64,000 nt of DNA from Bin90 sp965214635 (GTDB taxonomy: Bacteria > Chloroflexota > Dehalococcoidia > Lucifugimonadales > JADFKI01): NCBI GenBank assembly GCA_965214635.1, contig OZ243964.1:1-64000 (forward strand), given 5' to 3'. The translations under genes were made by a program, and so were the position numbers. This document shows positions 1 to 6,689 of the stretch, one piece after another. Position 1 is the stretch's first letter, and each line of letters starts with the position of its first letter. Below the pieces are notes generated by a model. The model searched no databases and had not been told where the DNA came from. It worked only from the letters and a program-made list of their open reading frames with translations.

Positions 1-1
1 G

Positions 2-370
2 ACGCTGCGGCGGGGAATAAGCGCCGTGTTTGAAGCGCCGCAGAAGGGCTTCTACCTCGTTGCGACGGCGGGCGGCGCAGACGGTGGCAGCGCGCAGGTT
101 GTGGGCAGCCTGCTCATCACCTACGAGTGGAGCGATTGGCGCAACTCCACCTTTTGGTGGATTCAGAGCGTCTATGTGGACGCCGATTGGCGGCGCAAGG
201 GCGTCTATCGCGCGATGTATCAGCATGTGCTCGATGCCGCCGCTCGCAAAGACATCTGCGGCATACGGCTGTATGTGGAGCGCACCAACACCGTCGCCCA
301 GCGGACTTATGCCAAACTTGGTATGCAAATGTCGCATTACGATCTGTACGAAATAGACCTGCCGTTGTAG
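2..370 (+). CDS. GNAT-family N-acetyltransferase (5' truncated)
   Basis: The reading frame is open from the left edge and ends at TAG 370, so the N-terminus lies outside the window. A GTG at 26 could start a 114-residue protein, but the upstream codons read naturally as protein (TLRRGISAVFEAP), so truncation is the better reading. Typical GNAT features are present: a central beta strand (FWWIQSVYVD) followed by the acetyl-CoA pyrophosphate loop DWRRKGVYRAMYQ, then LYVERTNTVAQRTYAKLGM, the usual asparagine helix and the C-terminal 'YxKxGF/M' element. It would transfer an acetyl group from acetyl-CoA to an unknown amine. The substrate cannot be told. Confidence 0.85.
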   Translation, partial: TLRRGISAVFEAPQKGFYLVATAGGADGGSAQVVGSLLITYEWSDWRNSTFWWIQSVYVDADWRRKGVYRAMYQHVLDAAARKDICGIRLYVERTNTVAQRTYAKLGMQMSHYDLYEIDLPL

Positions 371-479
371 GCAGCCCGCGCCTATGTTGCCCGCGTGTCG
401 CCCGAGCTGGCATGGGGGCAGCGCTTGTAGCACTCGCGGGGGTTGGCGATATATGGCGATATATTTAGGAGAGTAACTG

Positions 480-896
480 ATGCTGTCTGACGAAGTTAAA
501 GAGTTCATATCCACAAACAACAAGGCCGTGCTGAGCACATTCCGGCGCAACGGAGCGGCGCAGTTGAGCATCGTGATTGTGGGGACATACGACGGTGGCG
601 CAGCATTCACAACCACCGAAGACCGCGCCAAGCTCATCAACCTGAGGCGCGACACTCGCTGTTCTCTGCTGGTGTCGCAGGATAGCTGGTGGGGGTTCGT
701 TGTTCTGGAAGGCACGGCGCAGATTATGGGCGCTGACAACACTGATGCGGAGACTTTGCGGCAGGCGTTTCGCGATGTATACCGTTCCATATCGGGCGAG
801 CATCCCGACTGGAACGAGTATGACCGCGCTATGCGAGATGACCGCCGCGCCATCGTGATAGTGCACCCTGAGCATGTGTACGGAACTGCGCTCTGA
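480..896 (+). CDS. PPOX-class (pyridoxamine 5'-phosphate oxidase fold) flavin/F420-binding protein
   Basis: A 138-residue split-barrel protein preceded by an AGGAG ribosome site about 9 bases before the ATG. The N-terminal part (FISTNNKAVLSTFRRNG) is the usual first strands of the PPOX fold. The middle (TTTEDRAKLINLRRD) is the cofactor-phosphate binding turn, where family members carry T-x-x-x-R-K/A-x-x-N-L. A later strand (WWGFVVLEGTAQI) closes the barrel. Length and motifs fit the F420-dependent 'Rv1155-like' group, which reduces varied small molecules in the cytosol. Flavin versus F420 cannot be decided from sequence alone. The gene converges with the exported protein at 906, leaving 9 bases between them. 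Confidence 0.8.
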   Translation: MLSDEVKEFISTNNKAVLSTFRRNGAAQLSIVIVGTYDGGAAFTTTEDRAKLINLRRDTRCSLLVSQDSWWGFVVLEGTAQIMGADNTDAETLRQAFRDVYRSISGEHPDWNEYDRAMRDDRRAIVIVHPEHVYGTAL

Positions 897-905
897 CGCC
901 CGCGG

Positions 906-1697
906 CTACGGGTTCAGCGGGTTGAAGATTTCGTAGTCTTGGCGCGGGTTCGGGCCGCCAAGACTAATATCCTCTCCGCACAGCCAAAACATAGTGCCGG
1001 ACGAGTCTGGTGTGGGCATACCTTTTATCGGAATCATTATCAATTCGCCGAACAAGTACGCCCTGTAGCATCCTTGCCGCCGCGGAGTATCGTGGGTAAC
1101 TATACTCCCGCTGAAAGACCAGTCCGTTTCGCCCGTCCGCAGGACTGTCCTGCCTGACATGAACACCGACCCTGTTATTCCGTCGAACATGCCTGTGCCG
1201 CCGTCAATTCGCAGGAAGCGCTTCCAGTATCCGGTGTTCCCATCATCCGACGGGCACATAAACCCCAGCGTCTGTGTCAGGAACATCCTGTCGATATCCG
1301 AGGTCATCCATGTGGAGTACTGTTCTTCGGACGATGGAGTGCTGCAGCCTTGCGACGGCGAAGACAAGGGCGAGCGTTCGTCCACGAAACTGAAGCTCGC
1401 CGAGCCAGCGACGCCTTCGTCCGCCCGAAAACCCTCGAAGTCGCTCTGCATCTCAATCTCGCATCTGCCCGTACGCGAACACTCGTCAGGGTTGGTTATT
1501 TGGAGCGTTGCGCTTCCGCTCCCTTCGAATGTTGTCATGTGGCGCTGCTCTTCCTCGTCGACTGGTGGCGTCGAGATAATAGTAATGCCGTTAGAGTACG
1601 CGACGGATGCTGTCAGAGCCAGAAGCAGGAACGATATGAGTATAGACGGCAGTAGGATTTTAAGATTGCCGAGATGCCAAGATTTCAGTGCCGCCAT
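906..1697 (-). CDS. Exported protein of unknown function, possible allene-oxide-cyclase-like barrel
   Basis: 263 residues. The N-terminus has basic residues followed by a hydrophobic stretch (ILLPSILISFLLLALTASVAYS), a signal peptide or anchor. The mature part is rich in beta-forming segments, with Cys pairs (CSRTGRC, MCPSDDG, QGCYRAY) that could form disulfides outside the cytoplasm. The segment RIDGGTGMFDGITGS resembles the 'GGTGRFxGATG' turn of allene-oxide-cyclase-like and dirigent-like barrels, but this is a motif resemblance only. AGGAG lies 8 bases before the ATG. It is 38 bases downstream of purB on the same strand, perhaps by read-through, and has no obvious functional link to it. 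Confidence 0.6.
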   Translation of the reverse strand: MAALKSWHLGNLKILLPSILISFLLLALTASVAYSNGITIISTPPVDEEEQRHMTTFEGSGSATLQITNPDECSRTGRCEIEMQSDFEGFRADEGVAGSASFSFVDERSPLSSPSQGCSTPSSEEQYSTWMTSDIDRMFLTQTLGFMCPSDDGNTGYWKRFLRIDGGTGMFDGITGSVFMSGRTVLRTGETDWSFSGSIVTHDTPRRQGCYRAYLFGELIMIPIKGMPTPDSSGTMFWLCGEDISLGGPNPRQDYEIFNPLNP

Positions 1698-1735
1698 AGT
1701 CTTGCTCCTTATGGGTCAGCGGTGCTCCGTTGCGG

Positions 1736-3094
1736 TCAGTGTATGTTCGCCACGAGCTGCGCCGCTATGCCGGTGTAGTCGGCGGGTGTCAGCGCGAGCA
1801 GGCGATGCTTGTCTTTGCTGGGAATGTCTAGGTTGTTGACGAAGGCGTGCATTTCAGATTGGGTGATGCGCCGCCCGCGCGTGAACGCTTTGAGCTGCTC
1901 ATAGGCGTCGTCTATGCCATGCTTTCGCATTACGGTCTGTGCCGCCTCTGCCAGCACATCCCATGCATCGTTCAGCTCGGCAGTGAGCAGCGCTTCGTCA
2001 ACCGCCAATTGCCGCAGTCCGCGTGAAGCGGAGAGCAGCCCTACGAGGCTATGTCCCAGTGCAGGTCCTAGATTGCGGAGTGCGGACGAGTCTGTCAGGT
2101 CGCGCTGCAGACGGGACACGGGGAGTTTGGATGCGAGGTGCTCCAACAGCGCCGTGCTGATGCCCATGTTCGCCTCGGAGTTCTCGAAGTTGATGGGGTT
2201 AACCTTGTGAGGCATCGTGGACGAGCCGACTTCGTTCGCTACCGCCTTTTGACGGAACACGCCCAAGGATATGTATGCCCACATGTCGCGGTCGAAATCC
2301 AAGGTGATGGTGTTGAAGCGTATGAGGATGTGGAAGATCTCGGCTAGGTAGTCGTGCGGCTCTATCTGCGTCGTCAGCGGGTTGTGCGTAAGCCCTAGCC
2401 GCTCCACGAAGCGCTTGGAGATGGTCTCCCAGTCGGCGTCCGGGTATGCGATGGCGTGGGCGTTGTAGCTGCCCACTGCGCCGTTGAACTTGGCGAGGTA
2501 TTCGGCAGCGCGTAGCTGGTTCAGCTGCCGCCGCCAGCGATACACGAACACGGCGAGTTCTTTGCCCAGCGTGGTCGGGGACGCCGCCTGTCCGTGCGTC
2601 CGCGCTAGCAGCGGGATACGCGCCGTGCGCTCCGCAAGGGACGCCACGCCATCCACCAAGCCGCCCGCCGCTGGCAGCCACTCGTCTTGCAGGGCGTCGC
2701 GAAGCATCAGCGCGTGCGACAGGTTGTTGATGTCCTCAGATGTGCAGCAGAAGTGCACCCATTCGCCGATGTCCTCAAGCGTAGTGCCGGCAAGCCGCTC
2801 ACGGATGTAGTATTCCACAGCCTTGACATCGTGGTTTGTGCGCCGCTCTATCTGCTTGACGCGCTGTGCGGCGGCGTCATCGAAGTCGTCTGCGAGCCGT
2901 CGGAGGGCATCGGTTTCGGTGGCGGACAGCGGGCGCATGTCCGAGATTTGCGCGCATCCCGCCATCTCCACCAGCCACTCAACCTCCACGAGGATGCGCC
3001 GCTTGATGAGCGCCCATTCGGAGAGGTGAGGCGCAAGCCCGGCGGTCTGAACAGCGTATCGCCCGTCCAGCGGTGTGATAGCGCGAGTCGTCAT
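1736..3094 (-). CDS. purB: Adenylosuccinate lyase
   Basis: 452 residues, the usual length of the E. coli-type enzyme. It splits succinyl-AICAR and adenylosuccinate, releasing fumarate, in steps 8 and 12 of AMP synthesis in the cytosol. The start MTTRAITPLDGRYAVQTAGL fits the PurB N-terminus. TSEDINNLSHALML contains the substrate-binding TSxD/N element, LLARTHGQAASPTTLGKE carries the catalytic His, and SSTMPHKVNPINFENSEANM is the fumarase/aspartase superfamily signature with the flexible catalytic Ser loop. The start lies 11 bases after the stop of the upstream methyltransferase, so the two are probably co-transcribed. Confidence 0.97.
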   Translation of the reverse strand: MTTRAITPLDGRYAVQTAGLAPHLSEWALIKRRILVEVEWLVEMAGCAQISDMRPLSATETDALRRLADDFDDAAAQRVKQIERRTNHDVKAVEYYIRERLAGTTLEDIGEWVHFCCTSEDINNLSHALMLRDALQDEWLPAAGGLVDGVASLAERTARIPLLARTHGQAASPTTLGKELAVFVYRWRRQLNQLRAAEYLAKFNGAVGSYNAHAIAYPDADWETISKRFVERLGLTHNPLTTQIEPHDYLAEIFHILIRFNTITLDFDRDMWAYISLGVFRQKAVANEVGSSTMPHKVNPINFENSEANMGISTALLEHLASKLPVSRLQRDLTDSSALRNLGPALGHSLVGLLSASRGLRQLAVDEALLTAELNDAWDVLAEAAQTVMRKHGIDDAYEQLKAFTRGRRITQSEMHAFVNNLDIPSKDKHRLLALTPADYTGIAAQLVANIH

Positions 3095-3105
3095 CGGATA
3101 AAGCC

Positions 3106-3924
3106 CTAGCTTCGAACTGCGACGACACCGAGCCAGCTGCGCGGCACATGCGTGATGTTCGTCTCCTCGAATGTCTGGCGCACGCCGGATTGCAGCGCAG
3201 CGCTTGCCTTATCCAGCGGCACGCCGGGCATTACGCCCTCGATGAAGTCTTGGAAGCCGCTGATGTCCAGCCAGCCTTCTATTGGGACATTCACAGTGTC
3301 TATCCGCTGGCGGACGATGGTCAAGCCGTGGTTTTCGAGGAGTTCGCGATACTGCTCCACGCTGAGATGCTTGCGCGATTCCACTTTGTCGGCGCGGGTT
3401 GGACGCAGCCCGTAGTCTCGGCGCAGTGTGCGTATCGACTTGAACATCCACTTGCGATAGTACGCGAGGCTTTCCGGTGGATGGCTACCCTCGAAGAACG
3501 AGGTGTTGAACGCAAACTTGCCGCCCGGGTTGAGGGATTGGGCGATGTCTGCGAGCAGGGCGTCCTTGTCCGGGATGTAGTGTATGGCGTTGCAGAACAC
3601 CACCGTGTCCACCGACTCTTTGAGTGAATCAGACAGCCCCTCCACTTGGCTGTGGACGAACTGCAGGGCGGAGTTGCGCCTGTCCTTGAGGTTCTCCATC
3701 GCCTGATTCAGCGCCGATGCGGAGTGGTCCACGGCGATGACCACGGATTCGCAGGCGTTTCGCATCCGCTCGAGGATGATGCTCGTTACGCCGCCCGTGC
3801 CGCACGCCAAGTCCACGACGCGCTTGTCCTCGCCGAGGTCAGCCATGTCTACCAGACGGGCGTTCAACGCCTCATAGAAAGAGTTTCTGGAGAACTTAGA
3901 GAACGAAAAGTCTTGAGATGTCAT
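3106..3924 (-). CDS. Class I SAM-dependent methyltransferase
   Basis: 272 residues from the chosen ATG at 3924, which has AGGAG 8 bases upstream; an upstream ATG at 3957 in the same frame lacks such a site. Motif I is VVDLACGTGGVTS (AdoMet-binding glycine loop), motif II is around VIAVDHSASALNQA, and the post-motif strand DTVVFCNAIHYIPDKDALLADIAQ is typical of UbiE/BioC-like small-molecule methyltransferases. The C-terminal half resembles coenzyme or polyketide methyltransferases in general layout, but the acceptor is unknown. It is the first gene of the purB run. Unusually AT-rich intergenic DNA lies upstream. Confidence 0.8.
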   Translation of the reverse strand: MTSQDFSFSKFSRNSFYEALNARLVDMADLGEDKRVVDLACGTGGVTSIILERMRNACESVVIAVDHSASALNQAMENLKDRRNSALQFVHSQVEGLSDSLKESVDTVVFCNAIHYIPDKDALLADIAQSLNPGGKFAFNTSFFEGSHPPESLAYYRKWMFKSIRTLRRDYGLRPTRADKVESRKHLSVEQYRELLENHGLTIVRQRIDTVNVPIEGWLDISGFQDFIEGVMPGVPLDKASAALQSGVRQTFEETNITHVPRSWLGVVAVRS

Positions 3925-4262
3925 TACACCGCTCCTGTGCTGCCAAGCTGCCTCCAAGCGCCCCTATAAACCACCTGTTGGTATTATACCGAATATGTGG
4001 CTTGCTAACACACTATACAAGGAGAGATTTGGTATTTTCAATCAGCCGAGAAAAAAGCATCGCTTCCCACCAGAGGTTAGGACGAAGTGCTTCCAAATCC
4101 AATGCCAACAGGATTCGCAAAAATAGGGACGCTACTGCAAATTGAGAATACCGAAAATTTCAGCATTGGCGATAGTTTTTAGTACAAGATAGATTGCTTG
4201 GCAAGGCAGAACACGCTGATTGTAGCATATATCATTGTAACGGCGGGGGGATGGGGGTGAAA
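3925..4262. other. AT-rich intergenic region with an imperfect inverted repeat
   Basis: No convincing gene was seen here on either strand. Base composition is clearly more AT-rich than the flanking genes. It contains an imperfect inverted repeat: TTTGGTATTTTCAAT at 4028-4042 and ATTGAGAATACCGAAA at 4141-4156. It must also hold the promoters for the methyltransferase-purB run (leftward) and perhaps for the small ORFs (rightward). No clean -35/-10 pair could be assigned. Confidence 0.5.
4028..4156. repeat. Imperfect inverted repeat (arms about 15 bases)
   Basis: The left arm at 4028-4042 and the right arm at 4141-4156 are reverse complements apart from one inserted base and one substitution. 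The 98-base interior shows no open frame. It could be a remnant miniature element or a regulatory site. No target-site duplication was recognised. Confidence 0.35.
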
Positions 4263-4394
4263 ATGGGAGAAGCCTCGTCATGCTGCGAGTGCGGCGAAGC
4301 GCCCGAGCAAGCATTGGTCGCGGGGAAATGCACTTTACACACAAGCCATTCTGCAATACACTCACACAATCCTAGGGCTATCAAGAGCCAATGA
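4263..4394 (+). CDS. Possible small cysteine-containing protein (43 aa)
   Basis: A short ORF starting ATGGGAGAAGCC with a purine-rich GGGGGTGA stretch just upstream. The product begins MGEASSCCECGEAPEQALVAG and continues with KC and several His residues, so it has a C-C-x-C...C pattern as in minimal zinc-binding knuckles. It ends 20 bases before the next small gene, which has a strong ribosome site. That spacing suggests a two-gene unit, but the C-terminal half looks like random sequence and the call is tentative. Nothing in it allows a functional assignment. Confidence 0.3.
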   Translation: MGEASSCCECGEAPEQALVAGKCTLHTSHSAIHSHNPRAIKSQ

Positions 4395-4414
4395 CATCAG
4401 GGAGGTGTGGTGCT

Positions 4415-4561
4415 ATGCCAAAAGGAAGAGTTCCAAGGCGCGAGGCAAAGAAGCCGAAAAAGCAAGCCAAGAAAGACATCGTCATTGCGCCCATCAGCAC
4501 ATCGGAGGGCGTGGAAGTGATGGGGAAGCGGCGTAGGCGTAAGCAAGAGGCGGATTTCTAG
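4415..4561 (+). CDS. Conserved-looking small basic protein (48 aa)
   Basis: The ATG at 4415 is preceded by GGAGG at 4401-4405. The 48-residue product starts MPKGRVPRREAKKPKKQAKK, continues with a short hydrophobic stretch (DIVIAPISTSEGVEVMG) and ends with a second basic patch (KRRRRKQEADF). The strong ribosome site and organised composition (basic, hydrophobic, basic) argue that it is real despite its length. I recall proteins with this opening in other Chloroflexota genomes but cannot verify that here. The composition suggests nucleic-acid or ribosome association; no function is assigned. Confidence 0.65.
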   Translation: MPKGRVPRREAKKPKKQAKKDIVIAPISTSEGVEVMGKRRRRKQEADF

Positions 4562-4588
4562 TTCGTATGACGGCGGCGCGTAGATGCG

Positions 4589-5299
4589 TCATGCTTGTAG
4601 GTGTTGCAGCGCCGCCGGCAGCTCGCCCAGGGTCTCTATGCGCGGGTGAGCGGTGTAGGCTTTGTGGTTGCCGTCGCGGTCTAGCAGGATGGCGTGCAAG
4701 CCTGCGTTCACTGCGCCATTGATGTCTGATGTGATCTGATCACCCACAAGCACGGCGGCATCAGGTGTGGCATCGGCGCGTTGCAGAGCGTACTCGAATA
4801 TCAGCGGATGGGGCTTTTCCACGCCGACATCGTGCGATGTGATGATGAAGTCGAGATGGGGCAGTAGCCCTAAGCTTGCGGCTATATCATCGCCAGCTTG
4901 GTCTAGGTTGCTGATAAGCCCGACGGTCAGACCCGCTCGGCGGCAGGCTTGCAGTGCGGGCACAGAGTCGTCGAAGGCGGCGAGCGAATAGTTTATTGTG
5001 CGTATGCGCCGCCATATCTGCGCTGCCTGTTCGTGCGATACCTCCACGCCGGCGCCGCTCAGCACCCGCCGTTCGTACTCCGCGAAGAACCTGCTTCGTC
5101 CCTCGCGGTCGAGGCTTCGTACGGGCTGTGTGGCATTCTGTTCCGACATGAACGCATCCGCAAGATAGTAGCCGCGCAGGATACCCGATTGCGTTACGCT
5201 GATGCCGAAGTCCGCCAGCGCGGTAGACTGGATCTCATAGCGCGAAGGGCGAAACCCCGCCAGCGTGTTGTACAGGTCAAAGAAAACCGCTCTAATCAT
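4589..5299 (-). CDS. HAD-superfamily hydrolase (haloacid dehalogenase/phosphatase-like)
   Basis: 236 residues. Motif I is AVFFDLYNTLAGF: the nucleophile Asp is followed by Leu-Tyr-Asn-Thr, so the usual second Asp is a Tyr, as in haloacid-dehalogenase-type and some phosphatase HAD members. Motif II is GLISNLDQ (Ser/Thr), the motif III Lys lies in SHDVGVEKPHPLIFE, and motif IV is VLVGDQITSDINGAVNAG with acidic metal ligands. The helical insert between motifs I and II marks a C1-cap enzyme. It acts on an unknown small phosphate ester or halo-acid in the cytosol. It is transcribed divergently from the AIR-synthase-like gene. Confidence 0.85.
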   Translation of the reverse strand: MIRAVFFDLYNTLAGFRPSRYEIQSTALADFGISVTQSGILRGYYLADAFMSEQNATQPVRSLDREGRSRFFAEYERRVLSGAGVEVSHEQAAQIWRRIRTINYSLAAFDDSVPALQACRRAGLTVGLISNLDQAGDDIAASLGLLPHLDFIITSHDVGVEKPHPLIFEYALQRADATPDAAVLVGDQITSDINGAVNAGLHAILLDRDGNHKAYTAHPRIETLGELPAALQHLQA

Positions 5300-5481
5300 G
5301 TCCCCGTTCTTTCAGGTTGCGGATGTGTCGGTATCGGTATAAGTGTGTCTGTCTGTCGCTCATCAGTCTATCAGAGATTGGGCATTGCGGTATCGATGGG
5401 CAGCGCTGGGTGCTACCGCTCCGTAGTGATCCAGAATCTCTTAACACCTAACACCTAGCGCCCCATAGGCATCAAGACCCT

Positions 5482-6510
5482 ATGCTTCAATCCGGGAAAT
5501 TGCCGCCGGCTTTGCTGTCGGAGCTGTTGGGCGGCATAAAAGTCAGAGACCCGCGCGTGGTGCTTGGAGCACGGGCGGGCGAGGATGCCGCACTCATAGA
5601 CATGGGTGAGCGCTATCTTGTCGCCAAGACCGACCCCATAACATTCGCGACAGACTATATCGGCTGGTACTTGGTGCAGGTGAACGCCAATGACCTTGCT
5701 GTGATGGGCGCAAGGCCGCAGTGGCTGATGGTAACGCTCTTGCTGCCTGTGTGCACGGCTGCGGACGAAGTGCGCCGCATATTCGCTCAGCTGCTGCAAG
5801 CCTGCGATGCGCTTGGCGTAACGCTCATCGGCGGGCACACGGAGGTAACGCACGATTTGCGCCGCCCGATAGCGATGGGCGCAATGCTCGGCGAGGTGGC
5901 GAAACATCGCGTAACGCTCACATCGGGGGCGCAGCCAGGCGACGCCATCGTGATGACGCAGGGCGTTGCGATAGAGGGCACAGCCATACTCGCGCGTGAG
6001 GCTGCGGATGTGCTGACCGCAAGGGGCGTGCCACAACGGGTGATTGCGCGGGCGCAAGATCTGCTGTTTGAGCCGGGCATCAGCGTCGTAAGGGCTGCAA
6101 GCATCGCATCAGACATCGGGGTGAACGCCATGCACGACTCGACCGAAGGCGGGCTTGCCACAGCGCTGCGCGAGGTTGGCTCGGCTGCCGGCGTTGGTGT
6201 GCGGGTAGATGCTGACCGCATCCCCATATTGTCGGAATGCCGCACCATCTGCGGCTCATTGGGTCTGGATCCGCTGGGGTTGATAGCATCCGGAACGCTG
6301 CTGGCAACACTGCCATCTGAAAGAGCGGCTCGGCTTGTGGCGGCGCTGGGTGATGCTGGAATCCCCGCAAGCATCATCGGCAGCGTTACATCGGCACAAG
6401 AGGCGCTGATGCTGACATCGGGCGAGACAACGCAGGCGCTGCCCACATTTGGGCGGGACGAACTAGCGCGCTTCTTCGACGATGTGGAAGACGAAGGCGA
6501 ACCTGCCTAA
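5482..6510 (+). CDS. AIR synthase-related protein (HypE/ThiL-like superfamily)
   Basis: 342 residues with the two-domain ATP-binding fold of the PurM/HypE/ThiL/SelD superfamily. Visible parts are ARAGEDAALIDMG (N-terminal acidic motif), VAKTDPITFATD (nucleotide/Mg binding), VNANDLAVMGARPQWL, GGHTEVT and the glycine-rich MHDSTEGGLATALREVG in the C-terminal domain. It lacks the Cys/Sec-containing N-terminal loop of SelD and the C-terminal Cys of HypE, so it is neither a selenophosphate synthetase nor a clear hydrogenase maturation protein. No hydrogenase genes are nearby. Family members are often annotated simply as 'AIR synthase-like'; the substrate is unknown. Confidence 0.75.
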   Translation: MLQSGKLPPALLSELLGGIKVRDPRVVLGARAGEDAALIDMGERYLVAKTDPITFATDYIGWYLVQVNANDLAVMGARPQWLMVTLLLPVCTAADEVRRIFAQLLQACDALGVTLIGGHTEVTHDLRRPIAMGAMLGEVAKHRVTLTSGAQPGDAIVMTQGVAIEGTAILAREAADVLTARGVPQRVIARAQDLLFEPGISVVRAASIASDIGVNAMHDSTEGGLATALREVGSAAGVGVRVDADRIPILSECRTICGSLGLDPLGLIASGTLLATLPSERAARLVAALGDAGIPASIIGSVTSAQEALMLTSGETTQALPTFGRDELARFFDDVEDEGEPA

Positions 6511-6689
6511 CGACGGCAAGGCTGTCCGTAGGCTCTTGACACTAGGCGCGCTTGCTGGTTAGCATCGGGCGGCTGCCCTATCAGATTGCCCAACCGTTGC
6601 GCCTATTTTGGACTGTCTGTCGGAGCAGATCGCAAGCAACGGATTAACCTAATTGCCATCCCACGCATTTTAGTGAAGATGCAGCGTCT

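Noticed and set aside
5482..6510. Possible SelD (selenophosphate synthetase), which would support the selenoprotein
   Set aside because: The N-terminal Cys/Sec loop of SelD is missing and the motifs fit a generic AIR-synthase/HypE-like protein instead.
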